Part shown: positions 54,828-62,409 of the stretch, one piece after another
Layout: each line of letters opens with the position of its first letter
Numbering within the stretch: the first letter of the stretch is position 1
Source of the DNA: Thermohahella caldifontis
GTDB taxonomy: Bacteria > Pseudomonadota > Gammaproteobacteria > Pseudomonadales > Oleiphilaceae
NCBI RefSeq assembly: GCF_041153465.1
Contig: NZ_CP154858.1
Span: forward strand, 620,001-684,000
Reading direction: 5' to 3'
DNA length: 64,000 nucleotides
Program-made: the position numbers and the translations under genes
Notes under the pieces: model-generated
What the model saw: the letters and a program-made list of their open reading frames with translations, nothing else
What the model was told of the DNA's origin: nothing
Database searches by the model: none

Positions 54828-56282
54828 TCAAAGCAGCGGATCGGGCGCCTCTTCCGGGAGCAGGTAGAAGTGTGTCAGTTGCCTGTCCTCGAATTTCTGG
54901 AAGAAATCGCTGGCCTGTACCAGAGGCTGATACCCCGTCCTGCCGCGTGACTTGAACTGATTCCGGTGTCCGTACTTGATCAGATCAAAGCCCGCATTGA
55001 TCCGTGTGAAACGGATGGGCAGTGAACAGAAGATGATCCGCGAAGGCGGCACGCCGTATTCCCGCGCCAGATCCGTGCGCACATCAGTGAACTGGGACCC
55101 TCCGTTCTGAAGCGTGAGGACATGCTGAAGCCGCTGACGCCTCATCATCATGGCACAGAAGCTGTTGGGCCGGGTACGGGCATGGCGGCGGAAGGCCTCC
55201 CAGAAGTAATTGTCCGTCAACTGGCAATACGCCTCCAGATCGGTCAGGGCTGCACGGACTTCGTCACGGCAAGCGGGTTCCTGCAGGACCTCCTCAATGG
55301 CCTGGCGTAACAGCCAGTCAAAGCCGATTGAGGTCTTGTGCCCGTATACCTTGCGGTACATCTGATAGCGGCTGTAGACAAAATCCTCCAGTGCACCCAA
55401 ACCCTTGCGGCTGACAGCGATACCCAGCCAGCCCGATTCGGGTTCCCAGCCGATATAGAGGTTCTTGGCCAGGTGATCCAGATTGAACCCGCCAACGGTA
55501 ACCGACGCATGGAACCCGTCCCGCATCAGGTAGTCTGCCCTGTCCGCATCCATTTCGCTGGAGACGATACCGGACAGCACCCGCGCCAGCTTGTCAGGAT
55601 CGGCGGTGGACCGGTCACTCAGGGTCAGAACGGGCCAAAGCACTTCGGTCGCCTCACGAAAGCGTGAGCTGGGCCGGATTTCGGATTTGTCCATTAGACT
55701 CAGGACATCGCCCGGAACGATGCCGTCACGTTCTACCCCCGTTTCCGAGCAGAGGTGGCTGGCAATCGCCAGGGAAAAGTGTTCGTGCTCAATGGCTCCA
55801 TCGGGGTCAACCGGGTGCGGGATGTTCCCCTGCACGTATTGCCGGACGTCCGGCAGATCCAGCCAACGGCGAAGCGAAGGCGTCCGTTCGAACTGATGGG
55901 AGAAACTGCTGTGCCCGCAGTCATGGAGAAGACAGGCCAGTCTGACCACACGGTAGAGATAGGCGATGGCGCGGGTCAGCTCGCCCTGATCCGGCAGCGA
56001 TGTCTGATGGCGCGCCCGGTCGAGACTGGTTTCCATCAGCCCCAGGAACAGGCGCCCTCCAACATGGGCAGTGCCGATACTATGCAGAAATCGGGAATGT
56101 GTCGCACCGGGAAAGACGTAAGACAGGATATCATTCTGACAGATAAACCGAAGACGCTGAAACCAGGGGTGGTCAATAATTCTGACTTCATGCGCGAACA
56201 AGGGAATGCCGCCGTGTACCGGATCCATGATCAGGCGATCGCTGACATCCAGCAAAGTAAGCAAGTCTGAGTGTGTAGTCAT
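54828..56282 (-). CDS. HD-domain phosphohydrolase (dNTPase/SAMHD1-like)
   Basis: Protein of 484 residues. The metal-binding HD motif is complete: ATHSRFLHSIGTAHVGG, ACLLHDCGHSSFSHQFER and EMDADRADYLMRDG. This matches the dGTPase/SAMHD1 branch, which often hydrolyses dNTPs; some members have no known substrate. No allosteric site can be read out. The gene runs convergent to the response regulator gene and divergent to the SpoIIE gene. Confidence 0.9.
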   Translation of the reverse strand: MTTHSDLLTLLDVSDRLIMDPVHGGIPLFAHEVRIIDHPWFQRLRFICQNDILSYVFPGATHSRFLHSIGTAHVGGRLFLGLMETSLDRARHQTSLPDQGELTRAIAYLYRVVRLACLLHDCGHSSFSHQFERTPSLRRWLDLPDVRQYVQGNIPHPVDPDGAIEHEHFSLAIASHLCSETGVERDGIVPGDVLSLMDKSEIRPSSRFREATEVLWPVLTLSDRSTADPDKLARVLSGIVSSEMDADRADYLMRDGFHASVTVGGFNLDHLAKNLYIGWEPESGWLGIAVSRKGLGALEDFVYSRYQMYRKVYGHKTSIGFDWLLRQAIEEVLQEPACRDEVRAALTDLEAYCQLTDNYFWEAFRRHARTRPNSFCAMMMRRQRLQHVLTLQNGGSQFTDVRTDLAREYGVPPSRIIFCSLPIRFTRINAGFDLIKYGHRNQFKSRGRTGYQPLVQASDFFQKFEDRQLTHFYLLPEEAPDPLL

Positions 56283-56422
56283 ATATCCCTATCTGCACCC
56301 CTTGGGTTTTAGTATGATAATTCTAAAAATAAACCTACACTGCTAGTAATAACGACATAAACAATAGCACGCATTGCACCACCCAAACAAAGCCGCCGGC
56401 TGAGGGGTTGTGACTCGGGATT

Positions 56423-57595
56423 ATGGCAGACATAGAAGAGCGGATCCTGCTGATCGGGCAGGATGAAAACTGTGATCGTCTGGCCGCGCATCTTGCCCGG
56501 GAAGGGTACGTTGTCGAGCGTGCCGAGAGCGTCGAGGCGCTGACTCATGCCCGTGCGGAACAACCGGTGGACGCAGATCTGGTGGTTGTCAGCAGCGATG
56601 CCCGGGGCATACGGGAGCTCACGAGCTTCCTGGATGTCTCTAAAGTCCCCATTATTGCACTGAATCAGCCTGTTACCGCCTCCGATGTGGTCACCACACT
56701 GCGTGCCGGAGCAAGTGATCTGGTTGTCGTACCGTTCAAGGACTTTGTGGATGCGGATCGGGTGATCGCCCAGCAACTTTCCCGGGTGCGGCTTCAGAAG
56801 GACTATGCCCACGCACGATCCGAGCTCGAGCGTGCCAACCGGGATCTTCAGACCGGCCTTGCCGAGCTCCGCAACGACCAGTCTGCCGGGCGGCAAGTTC
56901 AACAGAAAATGCTGCCCGATCGCAATCAGACCTTCTGCGGTTTTCACTTCGATCACATGCTCAAGCCGTCGCTGTATCTCAGCGGAGATTTTCTGGACTA
57001 CTTTTCATTGAGCAAGAACAAGGCGTTCTTCTACCTTGCGGATGTTTCCGGGCATGGGGCCTCATCCGCATTTGTGACGGTTCTGCTCAAGAATCTCACC
57101 AATCGCCTGCAACGCAATCTGCGGCGGGGCTCCAGTGATGACATTCTCGACCCGCACCGGTTTCTGGCCCGCGTCAACAAGGAGCTCATCGATACGCAAC
57201 TGGGCAAACATTTGACAATATTTGCCGGAATTCTGGATGTTGAGCGCAAAGTGTTGCGCTATTCTTTAGGTGCACATTACCCGATGCCCATTGTCTGGAC
57301 GAACGGGCATCCCCATTATCTGGAAGGAAGGGGTAAAGCGGTTGGCATGATGGAAGATGCGACCTATGAAACGCTGGAAGTACCCATTGGTCCGGATTTT
57401 CGGTTGGTTGCATTTTCGGATGGCGTTCTGGATGTCGTGAATGCCAACTCGCTCGCAGAAAAAGAAGCCCTGCTGCTTGAAACCGTGGCACAGGCAGGAC
57501 ACACTATTGGTAGCCTCGAAAAAGCTTTGGGGCTGGACGTTATCCGGGATTTGCCGGATGATATCGCGGTTTTGTCGATAGCATCGACGGAGTAG
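56423..57595 (+). CDS. SpoIIE-type serine phosphatase with a pseudo-receiver domain
   Basis: Cytoplasmic protein of 390 residues. The N-terminal 115 residues have a receiver fold, but the phospho-Asp position reads Ser (LVVVSSDARG) and the conserved Lys is Val (LVVVPFKDF), so it cannot be phosphorylated in the usual way. A coiled coil (about 118-155) joins a PP2C/SpoIIE domain with YLSGDFLDYF, ADVSGHGASSAFV and SDGVLDVVNA metal-site Asp residues. Followed two bases later by a STAS-domain gene, so both probably form a partner-switching pair. No anti-sigma kinase gene is adjacent. Confidence 0.9.
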   Translation: MADIEERILLIGQDENCDRLAAHLAREGYVVERAESVEALTHARAEQPVDADLVVVSSDARGIRELTSFLDVSKVPIIALNQPVTASDVVTTLRAGASDLVVVPFKDFVDADRVIAQQLSRVRLQKDYAHARSELERANRDLQTGLAELRNDQSAGRQVQQKMLPDRNQTFCGFHFDHMLKPSLYLSGDFLDYFSLSKNKAFFYLADVSGHGASSAFVTVLLKNLTNRLQRNLRRGSSDDILDPHRFLARVNKELIDTQLGKHLTIFAGILDVERKVLRYSLGAHYPMPIVWTNGHPHYLEGRGKAVGMMEDATYETLEVPIGPDFRLVAFSDGVLDVVNANSLAEKEALLLETVAQAGHTIGSLEKALGLDVIRDLPDDIAVLSIASTE

Positions 57596-57597
57596 CC

Positions 57598-58140
57598 ATG
57601 TCGCAGTTCCGTATACTCCAGGCGGAGAACAAGGGCGTAATTGTCCTGAGGTTTGAAGGGGAAGTTCGCCTCAGTGTCTGCTGTGCACTGGATCGTCTGA
57701 TCGAAGAGATCGAGAACCGGCCTCATTTTGTGACCGTGATCGTCGATCTGACCCAGGCGACCATGATCGACAGCACGACGCTCGGTCTGATCGCCAAACT
57801 GGGACTGTTTGCCCGCCAGGAACGCAAGGTACTCCCCACCATCATTTCCAACCGGGAAGACATTGATCGCCTGATCCACACCATGGGACTTGATGATATT
57901 TTCATTGTGGTTCGTGAGGCGGCAACCGATCTGGGTGACCTTCAGGAAGTGCCGCAGCTCACTGCCACGGAAACGGAAGTGAAGGAGAAAGTCCTCTGTG
58001 CGCACCGGATTCTGATGGAGCTCAATGAGCATAACCGGAACGAATTCCGCGATTTGGTGGCCATGCTTGAAAGTGATGTCGAGGGCCCCAGTTGCCCCGT
58101 CAACGCTCAGTCGGCCCGCAGCAAACATTTGACCCACTGA
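57598..58140 (+). CDS. STAS-domain protein (anti-anti-sigma factor-like)
   Basis: Protein of 180 residues: a STAS domain (residues about 1-110) with the phosphorylatable Ser59 in MIDSTTLGLIAKLG, and a C-terminal helical extension of about 60 residues (TETEVKEKVLCAHRILMELNEHN) not present in short SpoIIAA proteins. Likely dephosphorylated by the SpoIIE-type phosphatase encoded just upstream. Its partner kinase or target is not in the window. Confidence 0.9.
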   Translation: MSQFRILQAENKGVIVLRFEGEVRLSVCCALDRLIEEIENRPHFVTVIVDLTQATMIDSTTLGLIAKLGLFARQERKVLPTIISNREDIDRLIHTMGLDDIFIVVREAATDLGDLQEVPQLTATETEVKEKVLCAHRILMELNEHNRNEFRDLVAMLESDVEGPSCPVNAQSARSKHLTH

Positions 58141-58186
58141 CTCACGCCGCTATCATTCAGCCCGAAGCCATCGCAGAGAGTTTCTC

Positions 58187-59214
58187 ATGACGCAATCCAA
58201 GACCCATGTGGCTGTCCTGGGGGGCGGCAGTTTCGGGACCGCCATCGCCTCAATTCTTGCTGACAACGGTCATCATGTTCACCTGTGGCTGCGTGACCCG
58301 GAGGTCGCCGACGCCATCAATAGCCGCCGGGAAAACACGCATTACTTTCCGGGCCGGATCCTGCCCGAGGGTATTGAGGCCTCCACCGACCTGGCATCCT
58401 GTGTCCGTGCAGCCGATACCGTATTCGTCAGTGTGCCGTCCAAGGCTTTCCGTCGGGTGGTGCATGAGGCCCGGGACGCATCCCGTCCGGGGCAATACTG
58501 GGTGAGCACGGCAAAGGGTGTAGAGCCGGAAGGTTTTCACCTGATGAGTGCCATTCTCCGCGAAGAATTGCCGGATGATCCCAGTGGCGTGCTCAGCGGG
58601 CCCAATCTGGCTCAAGAGATGCTGGATCGTTGCCTGACTGCGACAGTCATCGCCAGTGTTCATGAAGGACTGCGCAAGCGGGTACAGCAGCTTCTGGGTA
58701 ACGCTTACTTCCGGGTTTATGCCAATACCGATACTTACGGTGTGGAGCTTGCCGGGGCATTGAAAAATATCTATGCCATTGTATCCGGGCTGGCTGCGGC
58801 CCTGAAAATGGGGAAAACACCCGTGCCATGCTGATGACCCGCGCCCTGGCAGAGATGAGCCGCTTTGCCGTCAGCATGGGGGCCAATCCCATGACCTTCA
58901 TGGGACTGGCCGGAGTAGGGGATCTGATCGTTACCTGCAGTTCCAGCAAGAGTCGTAACTTCCGTGTTGGCTACCAGCTCGGGCAGGGGAGAACGCTGGA
59001 CGATATTGTCAGCCACCTGGGGCAGGTTGCCGAGGGGGTCGAAACCCTCAAGACGGTCTGGCACAAGGCACACGAAATGGAGGTGGAGATGCCGCTGGTC
59101 AATGCCCTGTACGAAATCGTCTACCGCAACGCACCGATAGAAGACGTGGTGCGCTCGCTGATGTCCCGTCAGCAAAGCAGTGACGTTGAATTCATCCTGC
59201 CGAGGGAGTCCTGA
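58187..59214 (+). pseudogene. gpsA: glycerol-3-phosphate dehydrogenase (NAD(P)+) GpsA, frameshifted
   Basis: Cytoplasmic enzyme making sn-glycerol-3-phosphate for phospholipids. The first frame has VLGGGSFGTAIASIL (NAD(P) site), STAKGVEPEG, LSGPNLAQEM and the catalytic Lys in GVELAGALKNIYAIVSG, and stops at 58834. The next frame gives LMTRALAEMSRFAVSMG, MGLAGVGDLIVTCSS and RNFRVGYQLGQG. One more G in the GGGG run at 58810-58813 restores MGENTRAMLMTR, the expected family sequence, and a protein of about 342 residues. Since gpsA is normally needed for growth, a sequence error is the preferred explanation. Confidence 0.93.
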
Positions 59215-59215
59215 A

Positions 59216-59668
59216 ATGGAGCTGATTGTGGTGCGCCACGGTGACGCCGGGCCCTATACACAGCCGGATCATGCCCGGCCGCTCAGTGACCTGGGCAAGA
59301 CACAGGCACGGTCCACGGCTGACCAGCTGGCTGCAGCCGGTTATGAAGGCGTGACCATCTGGCACAGCCCCTATCTTCGTGCTGCGGAAACCGCCCGCAT
59401 TCTGGCTCAAGTGCTGAAGGCTGCCACCGAAGTGATTGATGGAGTGACCCCCGATGGGCGTCCGGAGCAATTTGTTTCGCGATTGGATCAGCCGGGCGTA
59501 CCGGAACAACTGATTCTGGTCAGCCACATGCCGTTTGTCGCCAATCTGGTCGCGTTGCTGAGCGGGGAACGTGCAGTTCCGTTCATGACAGCCGAAGCCC
59601 GCATACTCAGGACAGAGACGGTGTGGTATCCGGGCGAGGCGGCACTCATCAAGTCATTGACGCCTTGA
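59216..59668 (+). CDS. sixA: SixA-type phosphohistidine phosphatase
   Basis: Histidine-phosphatase superfamily (phosphoglycerate mutase-like) protein of 150 residues. The catalytic motif is VVRHGDAG (RHG at residues 7-9), followed by SPYLRAAETARIL and the second His in LVSHMPFVANL. In known bacteria SixA removes phosphate from histidine phosphotransfer proteins. ATG 59216 starts one base after the gpsA stop, so both are co-transcribed, a common arrangement in gammaproteobacteria. Confidence 0.9.
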   Translation: MELIVVRHGDAGPYTQPDHARPLSDLGKTQARSTADQLAAAGYEGVTIWHSPYLRAAETARILAQVLKAATEVIDGVTPDGRPEQFVSRLDQPGVPEQLILVSHMPFVANLVALLSGERAVPFMTAEARILRTETVWYPGEAALIKSLTP

Positions 59669-60782
59669 TCCGGCTGACCACGTTGCCGATCTGCTCCGCC
59701 GGCGTATAGAAATGGGGTGAGAGACGGATACCGCCGCCACGCAAGGCACAGACCACACCTGACTTACTGAGCTTGCGGTACACTTCAGCAAGATCATGGC
59801 TCGGGATATCAAAGGTCACCATGCCGGCTCGGCGCTCGGGCTGTTCCGGACTCAGCAGGCGAATGCCGGGCGTGTTGGCGAGCGCCTGGTAGAGCTGGTC
59901 AATACGCGCTTCAAGCGTCCGCTGAACCGTTTCCATGCCCACTTCAAGAAGCAGGGACAGGGAGGCGGACAGGGCATGAATGCCAAGCATGTTGGGGCTG
60001 CCGCACTCGAAGCGGGTGGCGTCCGTGGCCGGGGTCCAGTCCCGGCGTGTGTAATCACCACGCTGATGCACCATATGCCAGCCAAACTCGGAAGGCTCCA
60101 GAATTTCCAGCCATTCCGGCTTTACATACATCAGTGCCAGCCCTTCAGGCCCGAGCATCCACTTGTGGCCGTCGGCCACAACGAAATCCGCCTCACAGGC
60201 CTGTGCGTCAAACACCTGCGCGCCGAGTGACTGAATGGCATCCACACAAAACAGGGCAGGGTGATCACGAAGCGCGGCACCAATCCGGGCGATATCCAGC
60301 CTGAGGCCGTTGGCGTATTGCACCGAGCTGACGGAAACCAGCCGTGTTCGCGGCCCTACCTCATTGAGGATTGCCTCCTCCGGGTTGCCGGCTGGTGTGA
60401 GCTCCGCCTCACGCACGCGTACGCCCCTTGAACTCAGCGCTTCCCAGACAATGCGGTTGGAAGGAAATTCCTGATCGGTGATGACCACTTCGTCTCCCGG
60501 GGCCCACTTCAGGCCGTTGGCAATCATGGACAAGGCTTCGGAGGTGCTTTTGGCCAGGGCAATGCTGCGGATCGTGGGGGCGTTGATCAGTGTCTTGAGC
60601 TGTTGTCTCAGCGTGCGTTCAGTGTTCAGCCAATCCGGGTAATGGCTGGCCCCGTAGTGAAGGTTCTCCTGAGCGAAACGATACACTGCCTCAGCCGTGC
60701 GTCGGGGCCAGGGCGCGACCGCTGCGTGGTTGAAATACAGGCAGTTGTCCACAACTGGAAATTCATGACGCAGCTGAACCAT
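59649..60782 (-). CDS. aminotransferase class V-fold PLP-dependent enzyme
   Basis: PLP enzyme of 377 residues in the cysteine desulfurase/selenocysteine lyase-like group. The PLP-binding Lys is in VVADGHKWMLGPEG, FNHAAVAPWPRRT lies at the N-terminus and CVDAIQSLGAQ carries the cofactor Asp. The active-site Cys of true cysteine desulfurases was not located, so its reaction is uncertain. It overlaps the 3' end of sixA by 20 bases on the other strand. Confidence 0.88.
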   Translation of the reverse strand: MVQLRHEFPVVDNCLYFNHAAVAPWPRRTAEAVYRFAQENLHYGASHYPDWLNTERTLRQQLKTLINAPTIRSIALAKSTSEALSMIANGLKWAPGDEVVITDQEFPSNRIVWEALSSRGVRVREAELTPAGNPEEAILNEVGPRTRLVSVSSVQYANGLRLDIARIGAALRDHPALFCVDAIQSLGAQVFDAQACEADFVVADGHKWMLGPEGLALMYVKPEWLEILEPSEFGWHMVHQRGDYTRRDWTPATDATRFECGSPNMLGIHALSASLSLLLEVGMETVQRTLEARIDQLYQALANTPGIRLLSPEQPERRAGMVTFDIPSHDLAEVYRKLSKSGVVCALRGGGIRLSPHFYTPAEQIGNVVSRIKASMT

Positions 60783-60830
60783 GGGTTATTTTCCTTTAAG
60801 ATGTGCCCGGAGAGGAGGAAACAGACTACT

Positions 60831-61724
60831 ATGCTGCCCATACCCGTGCAATACATCGAGCCGGTATTCCGGCCCCCCAGCGAAGCGCGATCCTTTATCC
60901 TGCAGGTGACCAATGGCTGCAGCTGGAACAAGTGCACCTTCTGTGAAATGTACACGCAACCACAGAAGGCCTTCAGGGCGCGCAAGGATGAAGAGATTTT
61001 CGCTGACATCCGGCGTACCGCCGCAATCTATCCGGGGCTAACCCGAGTGTTCCTGGCAGACGGCGATGCCATGGTTCTGCCTGTACGGCGGCTCACGGGC
61101 ATTCTCCAGATGCTCAATGATGCCTTTCCGGCACTTGAACGAGTGTCGGCCTATTGTCTGCCGCGCAACCAGCGGCGCAAGTCTGTGGAGGATCTTCGCG
61201 CTTTGCGCGAGCTCAAGCTGGACATCATGTACGTGGGCGTCGAGTCCGGATGCGACACGGTCCTGGAAAAGGTACAAAAAGGAGAGACCGCTCAGTCACA
61301 CCTGGAGGCGCTGATCAAGATCCGCGAAGCAGGATTGCGGTCATCCGTCATGGTGTTGAACGGCCTGGGCGGCACGCGCTACTGGGAAGCCCATGCGGAT
61401 GACACGGCCGCGCTCATGAATAAGGCTCAACCGGACTTCCTGTCAACATTAGTGGTGTCTTTTCCTCTGGGGCGGGCGCGACTGAAATCCCATTTTCCGG
61501 AATTTGAGTTGCCGGATCAGCAAGGTCTGTTCCGGGAGCTGCACCGCTTCATCTCCGGTCTCGAGTTGAAGCAGACGGTGTTCCGCTCGGATCATGCTTC
61601 CAATTATCTGCCACTCAAGGGCACACTCAATCGGGACAAACGTGCGATACTGGATGTACTGGAAATCGCCATGACGCAGCCCGGAAAACTTCGCCTGCGG
61701 CAGGAATGGGAGAGAGGCCTGTGA
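60831..61724 (+). CDS. radical SAM protein
   Basis: Cytoplasmic iron-sulfur enzyme of 297 residues. The cluster motif is NGCSWNKCTFCEMY (three Cys, spaced C-x4-C-x2-C as in the GCSHNKCTFC subgroup), then VFLADGDAMVLP and MYVGVESGCDTVLEKVQKGE of the Elp3/HemN-like core. Its substrate is unknown. The start is ATG 60831, preceded by AGGAGG, starting MLPIPVQYIEP; upstream in-frame codons overlap the divergent aminotransferase gene. The DUF1285 gene overlaps its stop by four bases. Confidence 0.88.
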   Translation: MLPIPVQYIEPVFRPPSEARSFILQVTNGCSWNKCTFCEMYTQPQKAFRARKDEEIFADIRRTAAIYPGLTRVFLADGDAMVLPVRRLTGILQMLNDAFPALERVSAYCLPRNQRRKSVEDLRALRELKLDIMYVGVESGCDTVLEKVQKGETAQSHLEALIKIREAGLRSSVMVLNGLGGTRYWEAHADDTAALMNKAQPDFLSTLVVSFPLGRARLKSHFPEFELPDQQGLFRELHRFISGLELKQTVFRSDHASNYLPLKGTLNRDKRAILDVLEIAMTQPGKLRLRQEWERGL

Positions 61725-62287
61725 GTACCGATGCACTGAAGAGACTGCAAGAGCAGCTGGAAAACCGTCATCACTACCCCGTGGACAAGTGGGATCCGCC
61801 GTTCTGCGGCGAGATCCCCATTCGTATTGATAGTGACGGAAGGTGGTGGTATCGGGGCAATGCCATCGACCGTCCCGAGATGGTCAGGCTGTTTTCTGCC
61901 ATCCTCAAGAAAGAGGGTGAAGACTACATGCTGGTGACCCCGGTTGAAAAGGTGCGGATCCAGGTGGAAGACGTCCCCTTTGTCTTTACCCGTCACAGAC
62001 TGGTTGAGGAAAGCGGGAAACCCTGGCTGGCACTGGAGACCGAGGTTGGGGAAGCCGTCATCGTTTCAGAGGACCATCCCCCCGAGTTACGCAAGAGAAG
62101 GCAGGATGGCGTGCTGCTGCCGTATTTCCATGTACGCAATGGTCTTTACGGTGTGCCCGGCAGAGCCCTCTATTACCGGCTCATTGAAGAAATGGCAACC
62201 TGCAGGGAGGAGGCTGACGGCCGCCAGGTCTGGGGGCTGACCAGTGGTGGGGTGTTTTATCCCCTGGAGCAAACTCCGGGAGCCTGA
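61721..62287 (+). CDS. DUF1285 family protein
   Basis: Protein of 188 residues of unknown function. Family blocks are IPIRIDSDGRWWYRGNAIDRPEMVRLFS near residues 29-57 and MLVTPVEKVRIQVEDVPF near 71-88. GTG 61721 overlaps the radical SAM stop and starts MSTDALKRL; an in-frame ATG at 61706 is possible too. Members often sit next to conserved cell-envelope or metabolic genes, with no known biochemical activity. Confidence 0.85.
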   Translation: MSTDALKRLQEQLENRHHYPVDKWDPPFCGEIPIRIDSDGRWWYRGNAIDRPEMVRLFSAILKKEGEDYMLVTPVEKVRIQVEDVPFVFTRHRLVEESGKPWLALETEVGEAVIVSEDHPPELRKRRQDGVLLPYFHVRNGLYGVPGRALYYRLIEEMATCREEADGRQVWGLTSGGVFYPLEQTPGA

Positions 62288-62350
62288 ACAAGCTTGTTGA
62301 CGTCAGATTGGTTGTTGTGGGCGGTCACATGACACTGCTGACCGTTTCAC

Positions 62351-62378
62351 AAAAAAAGAGCAGGCATGACGCCTGCTC
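62351..62378 (-). terminator. rho-independent terminator of the ETF:QO gene
   Basis: On the minus strand the stem GAGCAGGC / GCCTGCTC with a five-base loop is followed directly by TTTTTTT, 32 bases past the stop codon at 62410. Confidence 0.9.
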
Positions 62379-62409
62379 GCAGTAGGGGTATCGATCAATC
62401 CCGGCGGGA

